Shown here in pieces: positions 12,980-24,907 of a stretch of DNA of 64,000 nt. Each line of letters opens with the position of its first letter. Within the stretch, counting starts at the first letter, position 1. The translations under genes were made by a program, and so were the position numbers. The DNA is from Yamagishiella unicocca (taxonomy: Eukaryota; Chlorophyta; Chlorophyceae; Chlamydomonadales; Volvocaceae): contig BDSL01000102.1 of the NCBI GenBank assembly GCA_003116995.1, forward strand, positions 248,001-312,000, written 5' to 3'. The notes beneath the pieces are model-generated. The model saw nothing but the letters and a program-made list of their open reading frames with translations. It was not told the origin of the DNA and did no database searches.

Positions 12980-13349
12980 GACGCTCTATAAGGAGAGGTA
13001 AGTCTGTTATTTCCGTTCTCAAAAGCAAAAGAAGGAGCCTTGTGTAGAAATAGGGCAGAGAAGCAATACGAAATACCTTGCAATGGGAGTGCCCGAAGCG
13101 TAATTTCTTGCCGTGTGCGCTCTCTTACAGCGGTTCTTGTGGAGTACGGCTTGGGCCCTTGGGCCAGCAGCAGCACGAGAGCAGATGGGCAGTTGCTGCT
13201 CTCATCAAATACTACTTTACATTTAACGCATGGGGCCCCTGCAACTTGCACCTGTTAACCCCACAAGGAAATTGTTTCACCTTTCCACGGCTTGGACCCA
13301 AGCCTAATTTTTCGCCCCTTCGGGGCCGTGGCTCTGACGTTTAGGAAAG
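12980..13349. promoter_or_regulatory. Shared 5' region, mTERF / SmB
   Basis: A 370-bp gap between two divergent start codons, so it must hold both promoters and 5' UTRs. No TATA box was identified. Confidence 0.5.
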
Positions 13350-15740
13350 ATGGCGCTTTCACGGACATCAAAGCTTCTTCAGTATATCAACTTTCGTGAG
13401 TGGCGCGCTTGGCGGGGCATGGGGAGGCCTCATGGCTCTCTCTTCGGCACCTTACGTTCTATTGAATGCATCCACGCAGGAATGCGTGTCACATTGGTGG
13501 ACAGCAGGCAGATTGTTGGCAGGTGCGTTCTGTGCGAAGGTTAGGCGGCGATCGCGAGTCAGCGCGCCCTTGTGTCGTCTCTGTATTTCTACGTTCCCGC
13601 AAATCCTTCTCACAATGAACGCAGGTTCATGGCTTTCGACCGCCATATGAACCTGGTGCTGGGTGATTCGGAAGAGTTCCGCCGCCTGCCACCCAAGAAG
13701 GGCAAGTCGGAAGAGGAGGTAAGGTGGCCTTGTCTCTCCCAGGATGTCGACTCGGTTTCATGATCACTCCATGCCGATTAAATGCAGCGCGAGGAGCGAC
13801 GCGTTCTGGGCCTGGTGCTGCTGCGCGGGGAGGAGATTGTTTCGCTCACCATCGAGGGGCCGCCACCCAATGAGGACATGAGGACCGAGAGGTCACAAGC
13901 TGCAGGGGTGAGTGGATTATGTGTCTGATCTGCGAAAGCACCAAGCTACTCTTCTGAGCGGCGGTTAGGAACCGGTCTCGGTGTTTGTACAATCGCTGAG
14001 CGCACGGACTGACGCCACCTCATCCTACGACTGTACTGCAGGGCGGCCCTGGGGTTGGGAGAGCCGTGGGGCGTGGCATGCCTGCCGCGGCACCTGGTCA
14101 AGCACCTGCGGTATGCTGGGGTGCGACTGTACGCGGCCGGGGCACTTGTCTCGCGACCACGATCTGAACATGAACATTATGTTGTCTGAGCATGGTCCTA
14201 CGGACGTGACAGCGTTCCGCACGTATGAATATTGCCGCAAAGTTAATATTGGCTTGGCGCCCAAGTGCTGGACGAGCAGCGCACAGCTGATGGCTGGGTT
14301 GGGGGTTTTCCCATAGCTGCGCATCCCTTCGTTTTACACATAGTTCTGACAGGTTTCCAAATGGTGCAACAGGGTTTGGCCGGCCCCGCCCGTGGCGTCG
14401 GTGGTCCCGCTCCTGGCATGATGATGCCGCGGCCGCAGCTGTCGGCGGCCCCTGTGCCCCGACCCGGGGGTCCCCCGCCGGGTATGCCACCGCCTAGGCC
14501 TGGCATGCCGCCGCCCGGGATGCCCCCGCCCGGGATGCCGCCGCCGCGACCGGGGATGCCGCCGCCCCCTGGAAGTAAGTTGATGAGGGCTTCGGACCAC
14601 TGCACAGGGTCGGATTGTTCAGGCTGCTGAACATGTTTTGTCGGCACGTACGATCAGGCAACATTGACGTGGAGTTCCTTCGTTACCGCATTGGGCTAGG
14701 GATTAAGGCGCAAGCCTGGTACAGGAGCTGTTCTAACATGCTCCTGTTGCCTAGCGCTCAAGCCAGCACGAGCTGAGGCGCATCTCTCCACCCGGTCTGA
14801 TTGGCTCTTCCCTTGCAGTGCCGCCACCAGGCATGATGGGCCCGCCGGGCGGTATGGGACCGCCGGGTATGGGACCGCCGAGGCCCGGAAGTGAGTTGGG
14901 CCGGGAGCGGGGGAAACACGTGTATTAGGGCTGTGGGTCTTCCGCCATAGACCGGGTCTTCCGCCGTCTTCCGCCGTTCCTTCCCTAGCCTGGAGCAAGC
15001 GACACAACACCGCGTCAAGGTTGCCGCCAAAGCCCGGCCGCCGTAGCAGCAATAGCAACGCTGGCCATCCCATCCCAGCGCGAGGGGGCGGTTTTTCGTG
15101 ATTTGCCGCTAACAGCGATTATTTGTTGGTTGCCTGGCGGCCGACAGTCGGCTGCCGCCGCGCACACGACCAGGGATGGTTTTCCGCTTTGGAGCACTGC
15201 AACGGTTCCTTGCCGTCGCCAGTGGCGGAATGACGGAGGGCCCTGCCTCGCGTGTTGCCCCCTTGCAGTGCCACCGCCGCCCGGGATGCCCATGGGCATG
15301 CCGGGTATGCCCCCCGGTATGCCCCCGGGTATGCAGCCACGACCGGGCATGATGCCACCGCCCGGCATGCCGCCGGGCATGGGGCCGCCGGGCATGGGAC
15401 CGCCGGGCATGGGACCGCCAGGCATGGGACCGCCGGGCATGGGACCGCCAGGCATGGGACCGCCGGGCATGGGACCGCCGAGGCCCGGAAGTAAGTAGCT
15501 CCGAGGGCAAGTTGGGCGGCATTAGGATTCTGCTGACTCGACAGCGTGTAACGTGTCCTGATCCCCTTTCCACTGAACCACCGAAGTGTGCAGCTGCGCC
15601 CGCTGTTGAACTGCTAGCGCCGGCCCAGCCGCCAGTACCTGACCCCCCGCCGCTCCCCGTGTCTGGCCCTTGCAGTGCCGCCACCGGGCATGCCGCCGCC
15701 GGGGATGCCGCCGCCGGGCATGCGCCCGCCGGGCCAGTGA
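13350..15740 (+). CDS. SmB: Spliceosomal Sm protein B/B'
   Basis: Nine exons fit in phase: 13350-13395, 13480-13522, 13625-13718, 13788-13907, 14042-14110, 14373-14574, 14819-14890, 15269-15490 and 15676-15740, giving 310 aa. The start reads [20 protein letters not shown]. Sm motif 1 is in DSRQIVGRF and [11 protein letters not shown], and Sm motif 2 is in [21 protein letters not shown] Gly/Arg segment and a long PPGM/PRPGM tail follow, as in animal and plant SmB, whose Pro-rich tail binds splicing partners. It belongs to the heptameric Sm ring on U1, U2, U4 and U5 snRNAs in the nucleus. Exons 7 and 8 are symmetric (phase 1-1) and look duplicated. A TGTAA lies at 16629. Confidence 0.96.
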
Positions 15741-16628
15741 TCCGGCAGCATGAGCCGCCACGGTGATGGTGATGGCGTATGATGACTGCCTGCTGGAAAC
15801 AGCAGATCGGTGTTCGTCCGGAGCTCGCGGGGGAGTGCGCGAGGTGCTGCTGGAGGGGGCGGTGGCCGGTCCGCAAGCCGCCACCCGGCTGCTGTGTTTT
15901 CCCGGCACGATCGGCGGCTTGTTGGCGACTTGCTGCTGACACGGAAGGCAGCAAGCTTTCCGCCAGCGTGCTGTCTTCCGAGCCTCCTACTTAGCTGGTT
16001 GCATGGGGTATGCCCGTCATGGAGCTGTCCGTCATGGAGCTGCCAACTGGGTCCTCCCGCGCGGGGTTGCAGCTCGCAGGTCCGGGATGCCGCAGCGGAG
16101 TGGCGTGGTCACCCTCACGCTGGATTGGGCGTTACGGCCCGGGTTGGAAGCTTGCACGCTGTGGGGGTTGCGGGCTCGCGGTACATCTCGCTTGGCACGT
16201 GGGTTGTGTGGCTGCGGACGCCAGGGGGGCTTGTTGCGATCCTGTGCGACAGCTGCACGCCACGGGAGCGGTTGCAGGGGGGTTGGATGGGCGGCCGGCG
16301 CAAAGTGCATTGTTGTGCATGTCTGTGATTCTGCTTGGTGGTAAGACCTACCTGGCTCGCAGTCGTGCAGGCACGTTACAAGGGGCGCTGGCTGTGCTTT
16401 TTGGAAGGTGTTGATTTCCTTTGCCTGGGGGGTCGTCTTGGGTTTTTGGGAGGCCTGGCATGATGCAGACGAGTATTGGGACATTCGGACTAAGCTGTTT
16501 TGGCAAGCTTTTTTCAGCTTTGTGTGTGTCTTGTTTCCTGAAGTGAAAGCCTCAGCGGGCACTGAACTACCTGCAGCTGCTCTCCTGCACGGAGTTTGAG
16601 CCAGCCGGGACGGCTCATCACACCGAAT

Positions 16629-16633
16629 TGTAA
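16629..16633 (+). terminator. TGTAA polyadenylation signal of SmB
   Basis: First good TGTAA about 890 nt after the SmB stop codon, implying a long 3' UTR. Confidence 0.45.
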
Positions 16634-16639
16634 TTTTTC

Positions 16640-17135
16640 TCCATTAACGCCCGCAGTGCGCGTAGGTATCCCATGATGATAGTGCCTATATTCATGTATT
16701 AAGGGTAACTTATAATGGCGGGGTATTTCCGCGGGCGTGCATCACGATTGTGCATGCGCTTGAGGTTAGAGGTAGGGCCGTACCTGCCACTCGCTGTTCA
16801 TTAAGTAATATGATAGGTGTCACACGGTAAAAACAGTAACTGTAGGACGCAAGACGCCGAGCCTTTCGGACTTAACTCACCGACCGTCCTTGGAGTCTTG
16901 AGCAAAAGGCACTGTCAATCCATCTTAGTGTACACAACTCCCAAACATAGCATAATGCAAGATCGTTGAGCCTATCTAGTGATCCGATTATTTCGCTTGG
17001 ACAAGGGTGGCCATAATGCGCTTAAAGGTTCGACATACTTGGTCGGAAGACGGGCATTCCTGTTGGCTGGTGGACATCCCACAAACTCAAAGCCACATTT
17101 GATGCTGTTGACGATCGCGCTCTCGTTGCCTCGCG
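16640..17135. other. Intergenic, SmB to 469-aa gene
   Basis: Lower-GC stretch without a supported gene or repeat. It should contain the promoter of the gene starting at 17136. Confidence 0.5.
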
Positions 17136-20100
17136 ATGTCGCAGGTACAAATGTCGGCCATGGGCAGCGGCTTGACGGTGGAAGAAACAATCGACCTATA
17201 CTGTGGGGAGGGAGAGCAGATTTTGCAATGGATCGGATACGCTGCCTGCTCTCGGTTGGCGTACAAGCGAGGTGGGTCGACGACGTCGGGCGTGTGAAAG
17301 GCAGGGTTGGCGGGACCCTCCACTCCTGGTATTGACCAAGTAGGCACCTAGCCCATCACGCATCCAGTGCTGGTTACGTTGATGCTGTTCAAGCCCCCCT
17401 CCCGGGGGCTCCTTACACACTTGCACAACCACAACCTCGCCTCCACCCTTCGGCTACAACAGAAGACACGCTGCTGTAGGTCTACTTAGTGCTGCACGTG
17501 CAGCCCTTTGACCGACTCATGTCACCCTCTTCCGTGGCCCTAGGCGCCTGAGACGTCAGCCAGTCCATGTTTACCCTGGCCCCTGGGATACCTGTATATC
17601 CCGCCAGCCCCCCACCAGCCCCCCCAACAGCGCCCCCAACAGCGCCCCACTGAACCGAGTTAGAAGCACACCGCAGCCCTGGTGACCATGTCAGGCGCAC
17701 GCCACTCGCCGTGCCCCATCCGTGGCGTCTCTGGCAGCCAGCGGCGAGGCCTAGGGGGCCGAATGCCGTACCAGCAAACGCACCAGTCGTCGTACCGCGT
17801 CTTGCGGGTGCATCGTGCCGTATCACACCTCGTTTCCGACACACACTGTCAGCACAACCCCCCCGCGCCGTACGGCGTATCAAGCCGCGACGCGGCCCTG
17901 CTGGTCGCCGGGCTATACCAGTGCGTGAGGTGGTGGCGGGGTGTGGGCCCCCGAGCCTTCCTGCGCCCCCACAAAAACATGCCCCATCCCCCAAAACACA
18001 CGCCCCACCCCCATAAACACATGCCCCACCCCTACAGGTGAGGTGTACGGCCGCTACGTTCCGCAATCCGTCAACAACAAGGACGGCCAGCCGCTGGATG
18101 TGGACATTGTGATCAACGAGATCTTCAACGACGGCGACGAGCTGTTCATCGAGTTCAGCAACGGACCCGTGCCGTACAAAGTCAGGTACGACTACCCGAC
18201 GCCGCGGTGTGCGCTGGTGGTGGCTGGCGGTGGCCCTCGAGGCGACGCGCCGTCATCGTCTGACCCAACCCGCTCCTCCCGGGCCCCACACCTCCCGCCC
18301 GTGTCGTGTACCCTCCCCGGCCGCTCCCGCAGCGCCCGCTGCTGCCACCCACCCTGCCGGCCTCCCTCCCTCCCCACCTCATCCCCCACCTTATGTAATA
18401 CTTCACCTCATCCGCCGCCCCTGCCTCGACCGCCATGCCCCCAGGTGGGAGGGCCGGCCCCGGACGCCGCCCTTCCGGTGGGGCGACGGAGCGGAGGTGC
18501 TGCCCCCCCACGACACCTGGCTGCGGGAGCTGGACCTCAAGGTGGGACGCGGGGGAAGGGGGGTGCATGGCCTGCGCCCACGTGACCCTCTTCGCCCTCA
18601 CCCCCCTGCCCCGCCCTGCCGGTCCCCGCCACCGCCCTCCCGCCACCGCCCTCCCGCCACCGCCCTCCCGCCACCGCCCTCCCCCCCACAGGCCGAGGGC
18701 CTGGGTGCGCTCATCGAGCCCGACCTGCTGCGAGCTGATGCCGGGGTGGCGGAGAAGGATCTGGAGAAGGTTAAGGCGCTGCTGGTGCAGTACGCGGGTG
18801 CGTGGGGGTGGCGAGGAAACCCGTGGGGAAGGGCTGGGGTTTTAGGGTTTCGTGCCATTCCACGGCCTGTCCACCCACCTTTCCCCCTCCCCGAACCCAA
18901 CGACCCAACCCCACCGCCCCTGGCCCCCCACTCCACTTCAAATCCCACCCCGCACACCCCAGGTGCCGTCCAGATGATGTTCCTGCTCCAGAGCGCCGAC
19001 GGCTCCACCAACTCCACCACCAGCGGCGAGCAGCTAGGGAACCTGACGCTGCCGCAGTTCCGATCCGCTATGGCGGCGGCCAAGGTCATCACGCCGCGTT
19101 TCCCCCCCGAGCGGGTGGACGAGATCTTCACATCTGTGGCGACCGCGGAGACAACCCTCGCGCGCAAGGTGGGGCTTTGGGGGTTTCGGAGCGCGGGAGC
19201 TCAGGGGTGCGGGGTTTTCGGAGCGCGGAGGCCCGCGCACAGAGCTTGGCCCCTGTGCTCGCGCCCTTGTTCCCTCCTGCTCATCATCTGCGCTCCCTCC
19301 CTCCCTCCCCTCCCCTCCCCCGACCCACGGGTTTTCCTGTCGTACCCCTTCCTCGCCAGGTGGAGGCCAAGTCCGGTGTGTCCACATTCGACCTGCTGGA
19401 CTTCATGTTGGCGCTGGTCCACCTGGCGGCACACCGCTACGCCACGGAGAACCCCAGCCAGGCGGCTTACAACCACCTCAGCATAAAGGTAGTTGGCGCC
19501 ACGTGGCCCTCCTAACCGTCTCCAACTACCGACCGCGATCCCACAACTACGCCTGCTGGCAAACTAGCTGGCTGGCTGGCTGGCTGCCACTCGCCCCGCC
19601 TAAGGGGTTGGCCCGATTTTCTGGGTTGCGGTTGTAGGTTTAACGACCAACCAACCACTTTCCTGCCCGGCGTGTTGCCGCAGGTGACGGCGCTGTTCCG
19701 GGAGTGTTTCGCGGCCTCAACGTTCCCGGAGCTGCAGCGCCGCCTGGAGCGCTTCTCGCCCGCCACCAACAACTCCAACGCCATGCTGCTGCTGCGCAAG
19801 GGTCGCAAGTGGGTGCGCGGCGCAAGTGCTCCAGGGAGGGGAAAAGGGGAGGCATGGTGAAGCCACAGCGCAAGAGGCCAGGAGGGGCGACCCGCGCGCG
19901 CAGCCCAACCTGACAACACCCCTCCTGTCCCCTGCCCCCCGGCAATCTCCCCCCCATCTATCCTGTCTTTCTCGCGTCAACGGTTTTCACGCCACTCCCC
20001 CCTCCACGCACACGCCAGGCTGACGGAGCAGACCCTGGACAGCTGCCAGCTGAAGCGCACCCGAGGCGCCCCGGTGCGGGTGGACCTGCGCTGGCTGTGC

Positions 20101-20846
20101 AACCACCTGGCCAAGTGGGCCATGCTGGGGAGGGAGTTCAACCTACAGGTGAGGGGAGGATGGCATAAAGACCCGGGGCAACCACCCGGTTCACAACGTG
20201 ATGTGGGGCAGTAAACGGTAATCCGCGGGGGGGGGGGACAAGGAGGCGCGAGAGGCACGGGGGGGGGAAGAGACTGCACACTGCAGGTCCCGGGAGCGGT
20301 GCGACGGGCAGGTCTGGCATGTCCTCACCTCACCCCACGCACCTTACAAGCCTCGAACCCCCCCCCCGCCCCCGGCCGTGGATTCGTGGATATACTTTAC
20401 CCCCATGCGCCAACTATCCTGTCCCGTTGCGTAATACGGTTTTTATACAACCCCCCCGCCCCCGGCCGTGGATTCGTGGATATACTTTACCCGCCCCCCC
20501 CCAACGCCCCCAGGAGCTGGCTCTCATCGCTGTGTTCGCCAAGCAGCGCAGCACGGACCCGGAGACGTTCGTGCTGCATCCCCAGCCGCTGGAGTACGAC
20601 TACGACCAGTTCGAGCGGCTGCTGCTGGGGGCCGCATGGACCACCTTCAACAACCGCAAGAAGGCGGCGCCGGGCGGCGGAGGCGGAGGGGGCGGAGGCG
20701 GCGCGGGCGCGGACGGCGGAGGCGGCTTTGAAGAGTTCCTGGGAGAGACCCTGGACAACGTGTACAAGCGGGCGGGGGTGCTGGTGCCGGTGGCCGTTCA
20801 CGAGGACGCGGACGATGACGACGGACACGGGCCGGGCCGCGGCTGA
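17136..20846 (+). CDS. Conserved-looking 469-aa protein, function unknown
   Basis: Nine exons join in consistent phase: 17136-17271, 18038-18185, 18445-18541, 18692-18797, 18963-19168, 19360-19488, 19684-19808, 20019-20148 and 20514-20846. The start is MSQVQMSAMGSGLTVEETID. Acidic beta-type segments follow (DIVINEIFNDGDELFIEFSN). A helical stretch with LTLPQFRSAMAAAKV, PPERVDEIFTSV and STFDLLDFMLAL resembles the EF-hand-like/p25-alpha pattern common in algal ciliary proteins. It ends in a Gly-rich insert and an acidic tail. There is no signal peptide or membrane segment. I do not recognise the family; a ciliary or cytoskeletal role is only a guess from the p25-like pattern. Confidence 0.8.
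20361..20492. repeat. Direct repeat of about 41 bp in the last intron
   Basis: The block containing GGCCGTGGATTCGTGGATAT occurs at about 20361-20402 and 20450-20492. The second copy ends about 20 bp before the acceptor of the final exon. Confidence 0.8.
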
Positions 20847-21328
20847 GGGGCGGGGGCCTGAGGGGCGGCGGGGGCCCTTAGGGTGTGCGCGCAGAGAATG
20901 CGTGGTACGGTAATTATGGTTTCGGAGGCCAGAGGGTGGAGGGGAAGGAAGGGGACTGGGTAGGTGGGTGCGGTGGTGTACTGTGGGTTAGGAAGCTGGG
21001 CAGGGGCGGTAGGGGCGGAAGCACTGCCGATACGGCGGCTGGGGTGGCGCGTTGGCGCGGCGTGTGGGAGGCGGACTAGGGTGGGGCCGGGGGCTGGGCA
21101 CGGCACGGGTGGGTGGGTGGGCTGCACGTGATCAGCATGTTTTCGTTTCTTTTGTGACAAATGGTGCAGGCGATGCGGGACAAGTTCGTTGGGAAACGAG
21201 GGCGCCAGCGGAAAATGCGGGCGGCGGGTGTCAGTCAGCTCGTTGCGTTACGTCGGGGCACTCCGCAGCTCGCGCTCCAGTTTTTTGCTGTCCTCGAATA
21301 TGTTTGTCTCCAGCATGAATAGAGTGCA

Positions 21329-21333
21329 TGTAA
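21329..21333 (+). terminator. TGTAA polyadenylation signal of the 469-aa gene
   Basis: TGTAA 480 nt after the stop. The rest of 20847-21822 shows no gene and should be 3' UTR plus the promoter of the next gene. Confidence 0.45.
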
Positions 21334-21822
21334 CTGCATTACAGTGCCTTCTCGAGCTTTCCTTTCCGTTCCGTCCTCACCCGCAGGTGACCCGCGGGCC
21401 AACCGACATGCAGACTTGTGCGCAACGTGACGCACTTATTACCTGTACAGTTACTGTGTGCTCGTAGCTTTCGGGTTCTGAGGGTGCCCGACGAATCTGC
21501 TAGTGTTTTCGCAACTCCCAAGTAAACCCCCGCACGCCAAATGAGGCGCGTATCCTCTTTGAAGGCGCAAGTATTAGACCTTCAAAATCCGTACCTAACG
21601 CGACCAATTTTAGCTTGACCCGCGTTGCCAACCGTGCGCTCGGCCACGGCGACCACACGATTTCTGGTCAGCTCTGGTCGGTAGGTTTAAGTACACATAA
21701 CATCCATTGGGAAACAATTTGGGCGTCAGGCGTTTACATTCATACCAGGAAGACACCAGAAACTACTCCTAACGACGTCGCATCGCACGTATCGTTCGGC
21801 TTTCAACCCCAACTGAGGGCAA

Positions 21823-24800
21823 ATGGCACTACTCCAGCGCAAAGCGATGGGTTCCCTCAAAAGCAGCATAGCGTTCACGCATAGACGCGTCGGTGCTGCT
21901 TCCAGGCGCGCTGTGATGGGACGTCCCTTGAGTGGGCCAGCCGCAGAGCCTTCCTGCAGCACCTGCCCATACCGAGTCTCTGGACCAGCAAGAGGAGGAG
22001 TTGCTTGTAGCAGTAAGGACGACTCCAAGGAGGGCTCGACGAAAAGCTCTGGTGATTTTACCATCCTGCTGGCCATGGGGGGTGAGCTTAAGGATGACGC
22101 TGATGATGGCGCACCGCCGTCGAATTCGTGCGCCGTATGTGGGAGCTGCTACTGGGCGCTATGCGTCTGAGTTGCCCATAGGCCGAGCTTTACATCGTTC
22201 CTCTCTGCTGTTCGCCTGTCGATTTCAATCACACGTCACACGGCACCATGAGTGGTGCGAAAGCCGCCAGATGTCATGCTAAATAACGCGTTGCTTATAA
22301 TTCTCACCTCCTGTCGACTCGTATGCCGTACCAACCGGCAAGCCCAGTCCCGATACCTCATCAGGTCATTACCGCCTACATCCTGAACGACCCTCCACAG
22401 TTTTCCGCAACCCCACCCCCGCTTCTAAATCTGCTCGCAGCGCTCGTCTTGGCGGGCGCAGCTACCGTGGCGTATCCCTTGATTGAAGAGCCGCTGGAGG
22501 TCAGTGGTCCTGGCTGCCAGGCGCGAGCCACCCCGCGGACCCGTTGCCGCATGATTTATGCGAAGGCCATGCGCCTTGTCGTGCATCGCGCAAGGGATGG
22601 GAGGCGCTCCGTTCGTCCACAGCCGACCGCCAGCTTCAGTCGGAGCTGGGGACCACATCTGCCGCCCATCACGTCCACGGACATACTTTGCATCCGTTCC
22701 GTTCCGGCCCGGCCCGGCCCATTCACTTAGCGCACAGCCGCATCCTGCTGCCCCGGTTGCGTTGACATTCGCCCGCCCTCCGCCCCTTCGACGACAGGAT
22801 CTAATTTACTCGGCCGATGTTCTATCTGGCGTGGGAGGCTTTGGGCCCGGTGGGTGGGGCGCCTGGGAGGGAAAGTGCAGGAACGCGTGTGTGAAGTAGA
22901 AAACAGGTTTCTCGGTGAAGACCGGTGTGGGTTGGCTGGGGACGGGGCTCAAATGGTTGGCTGCCTCACGCTCGGGTGCTTGCGTCGGGTGGTTGTGTGG
23001 AGTGTTGACCGTGCGAAGGCTCTGCAGCCTCCGAGTGAAAGGAACCTTTGCCTTCGCCGCCCGGGTGCGCGGCGCGAGCTGAATAGGATACAGAAGGGGG
23101 TCAGGAGGGGCTACAGAGCCAGCAGCAGTTCAAGCGATACCGCGAATATTCGCCTGGTAGCCCACCGCCACCACCACCACCACCACCACCACCACCACCA
23201 CCACCACCACCACCACCACCACCACCACCACCACCACCACCACCACCACCACCACCACCACCACCACCACCACCACCACCACCACCACCACCACCACCAC
23301 CACCACTCGCCCAACTGCTCCGCGTGCCTTTATGTCCGCAGTGGATGCATTTGCGGGGCTGCTGTGGGGCCTGTCGCTCTTCTACGCCTCACCGCTGCAA
23401 CAGCTGCTGTTGTTCCTGGGCAAGATTGAAACAGAGCGCCCCAGCGACTGGATCATCATGAACCTAGCTCGCGGGCCGTTGGGCCTCAAGTGAGTGTCCT
23501 GATCAGGCCACTGCGGCGTCACGTGGGGCCACGGCTCCAGGGGAGGTGGCCTCCGCCTGCGAGGAGGCTCCAGGGGGGGTGGCTCGCTAGGGGAGGCCTG
23601 AGGCGGCAGAGTGGAATCCCGGGCCGCGATGTCCGATCAGTGGTCGGTTTCCCCACCAGTCGCCACCGGCTTGCACCCACCATCGCCGTCGCTCCCTTCC
23701 TCCCTCCCTACCCTCTGCCGCAGCATTCTGGACGTCAACGAGGCGCCCGCCTGGCTGACGTACTTCGCGGCGGGGACGTGCCTGCTCACTGGGATGGGTG
23801 TCAGCTTCGTATTACAGGTGTGTGCTGCAGGCGGGATCGTGTGGGGTGGGGTGGTGTGGGGTTGCAAGGACAACCCGGTGTGGGGTGGGGTGGGGTGGGG
23901 TGGGGTGGGGTCTGCAGACTCCCACCGTTCTCCGGCATCGGCATGTAACCTAAAGGCAACGTGGTCATGAGGCTCCTGGCCCGCATCCACACCGCACCTG
24001 CCGCGCTCGGCGAACGCAGGCGGGCTTGGGAGACAGCATCTGGGCGCTGAGCACGGGCACCGGCGCCTGCCTGGCGGCCGGGGTGTACGAGGTGGGGCGA
24101 CCGACACGGCTGAACCTGGAGGAGACGCAGCAGCTGGACAAGCAGTGGCAGGACTTCGGTGAGACGGGCGGAGGGGTGTCGTACTCCATCCCGCTCGCGC
24201 CTACCTCCCTGCAGCCACCCTCCCCGCCATCACCACCACCCCACACCCACGTGTCCTCGTCCTTCTCTTCCCGCTCCTTGCCCGGCCTGTGCTGTCCTGC
24301 CCGCACTCACACCCTGTGCTGTCCTGCCGGCACTTCACACCCTGTGCTGTCCTGCCCGCACTTCACACCCTGTGCTGTCCTGCCCGCACTTCACACCCTG
24401 TGCTGTCCTGCCCGCACCCCCCACCCTGTGCTGTCCTGCCCGCACTTCACCTGTGCTGTCCTGCCCGCACTTCACACCCTGTGCTGTCCTGCCCGCACCC
24501 CCACCCTGTCCTTACCACACCCGCACCCGCACTGCGCAGTCGTCTTCGCCAACGGCCGTCTGGTGCGTTCGGGTCGCTGCCATGAGAGCGAGGTGGTGGC
24601 GGCCTTTCGCAAGGAGCTGCCGCGCTACCGCTCGCAGGAGGCGCTGTCCGACCTGGTGCTCCGAGACCTCATCCGCAACTGGCACCCGGACGCGGACCGC
24701 ACCCCCAACGGATACTACCGGAACCTGTCTCTCACGGCGCGGGTCAACGCGTTCACGGGTCGGGTGGAGGGAGGCAGCGCTGCGTCGGCGCCGGTGGGGG

Positions 24801-24907
24801 CGGCGGGCAGCAGCGTGGAGGAGGCGGCGGTGGGTGACGGCGGTGGTCAGGAGGCGATGCAGCAGCAGCCGGAGGTGGTATCGTCGGTGCGGTCCGGGGC
24901 TCAGTGA
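21823..24907 (+). CDS. Predicted plastid membrane protein, unknown family (403 aa)
   Basis: Seven exons fit in phase: 21823-22081, 22348-22499, 22798-22849, 23342-23489, 23724-23817, 24020-24158 and 24540-24907. The start MALLQRKAMGSLKSSIAFTH opens an Arg/Ser/Ala-rich presequence suited to chloroplast import. Three hydrophobic stretches follow: NLLAALVLAGAATVAYPLI, an AGLLWGLSLFYASPLQQLLL helix, and YFAAGTCLLTGMGVSFVLQ. The soluble C-terminal half contains SGRCHESEVVAAF, LRDLIRNWHPDADR and NGYYRNLSL and ends in a low-complexity Glu/Gln/Ala tail. I recall no named family with this signature, so no function is assigned. The introns hold several expanded repeats. A TGTAA follows at 25298. Confidence 0.8.
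23162..23306. repeat. (CCA)n trinucleotide microsatellite, about 46 units
   Basis: Nearly pure CCA/CAC repeat of about 145 bp in intron 3 of the plastid membrane protein gene, ending about 35 bp before the 3' splice site. The poly-His reading in one frame is a by-product; that frame is not used by the gene. Confidence 0.97.
23846..23911. repeat. GGGGT-rich tract
   Basis: Repeated GGGGT units in intron 5, enough G-runs for a G-quadruplex on the sense strand. Confidence 0.75.
24283..24530. repeat. 27-28-bp minisatellite, about nine copies
   Basis: Tandem units built on CCTGTGCTGTCCTGCCCGCA fill intron 6 of the plastid membrane protein gene almost to the acceptor. Confidence 0.92.

Noticed and set aside
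14243..15470. Long minus-strand Gly/Pro-rich frames
   Set aside because: Reverse complement of the SmB PPGM exons.
22854..23429. 191-codon frame with a long poly-His run
   Set aside because: The poly-His comes from an intronic (CCA)n microsatellite; the real gene skips it by splicing.
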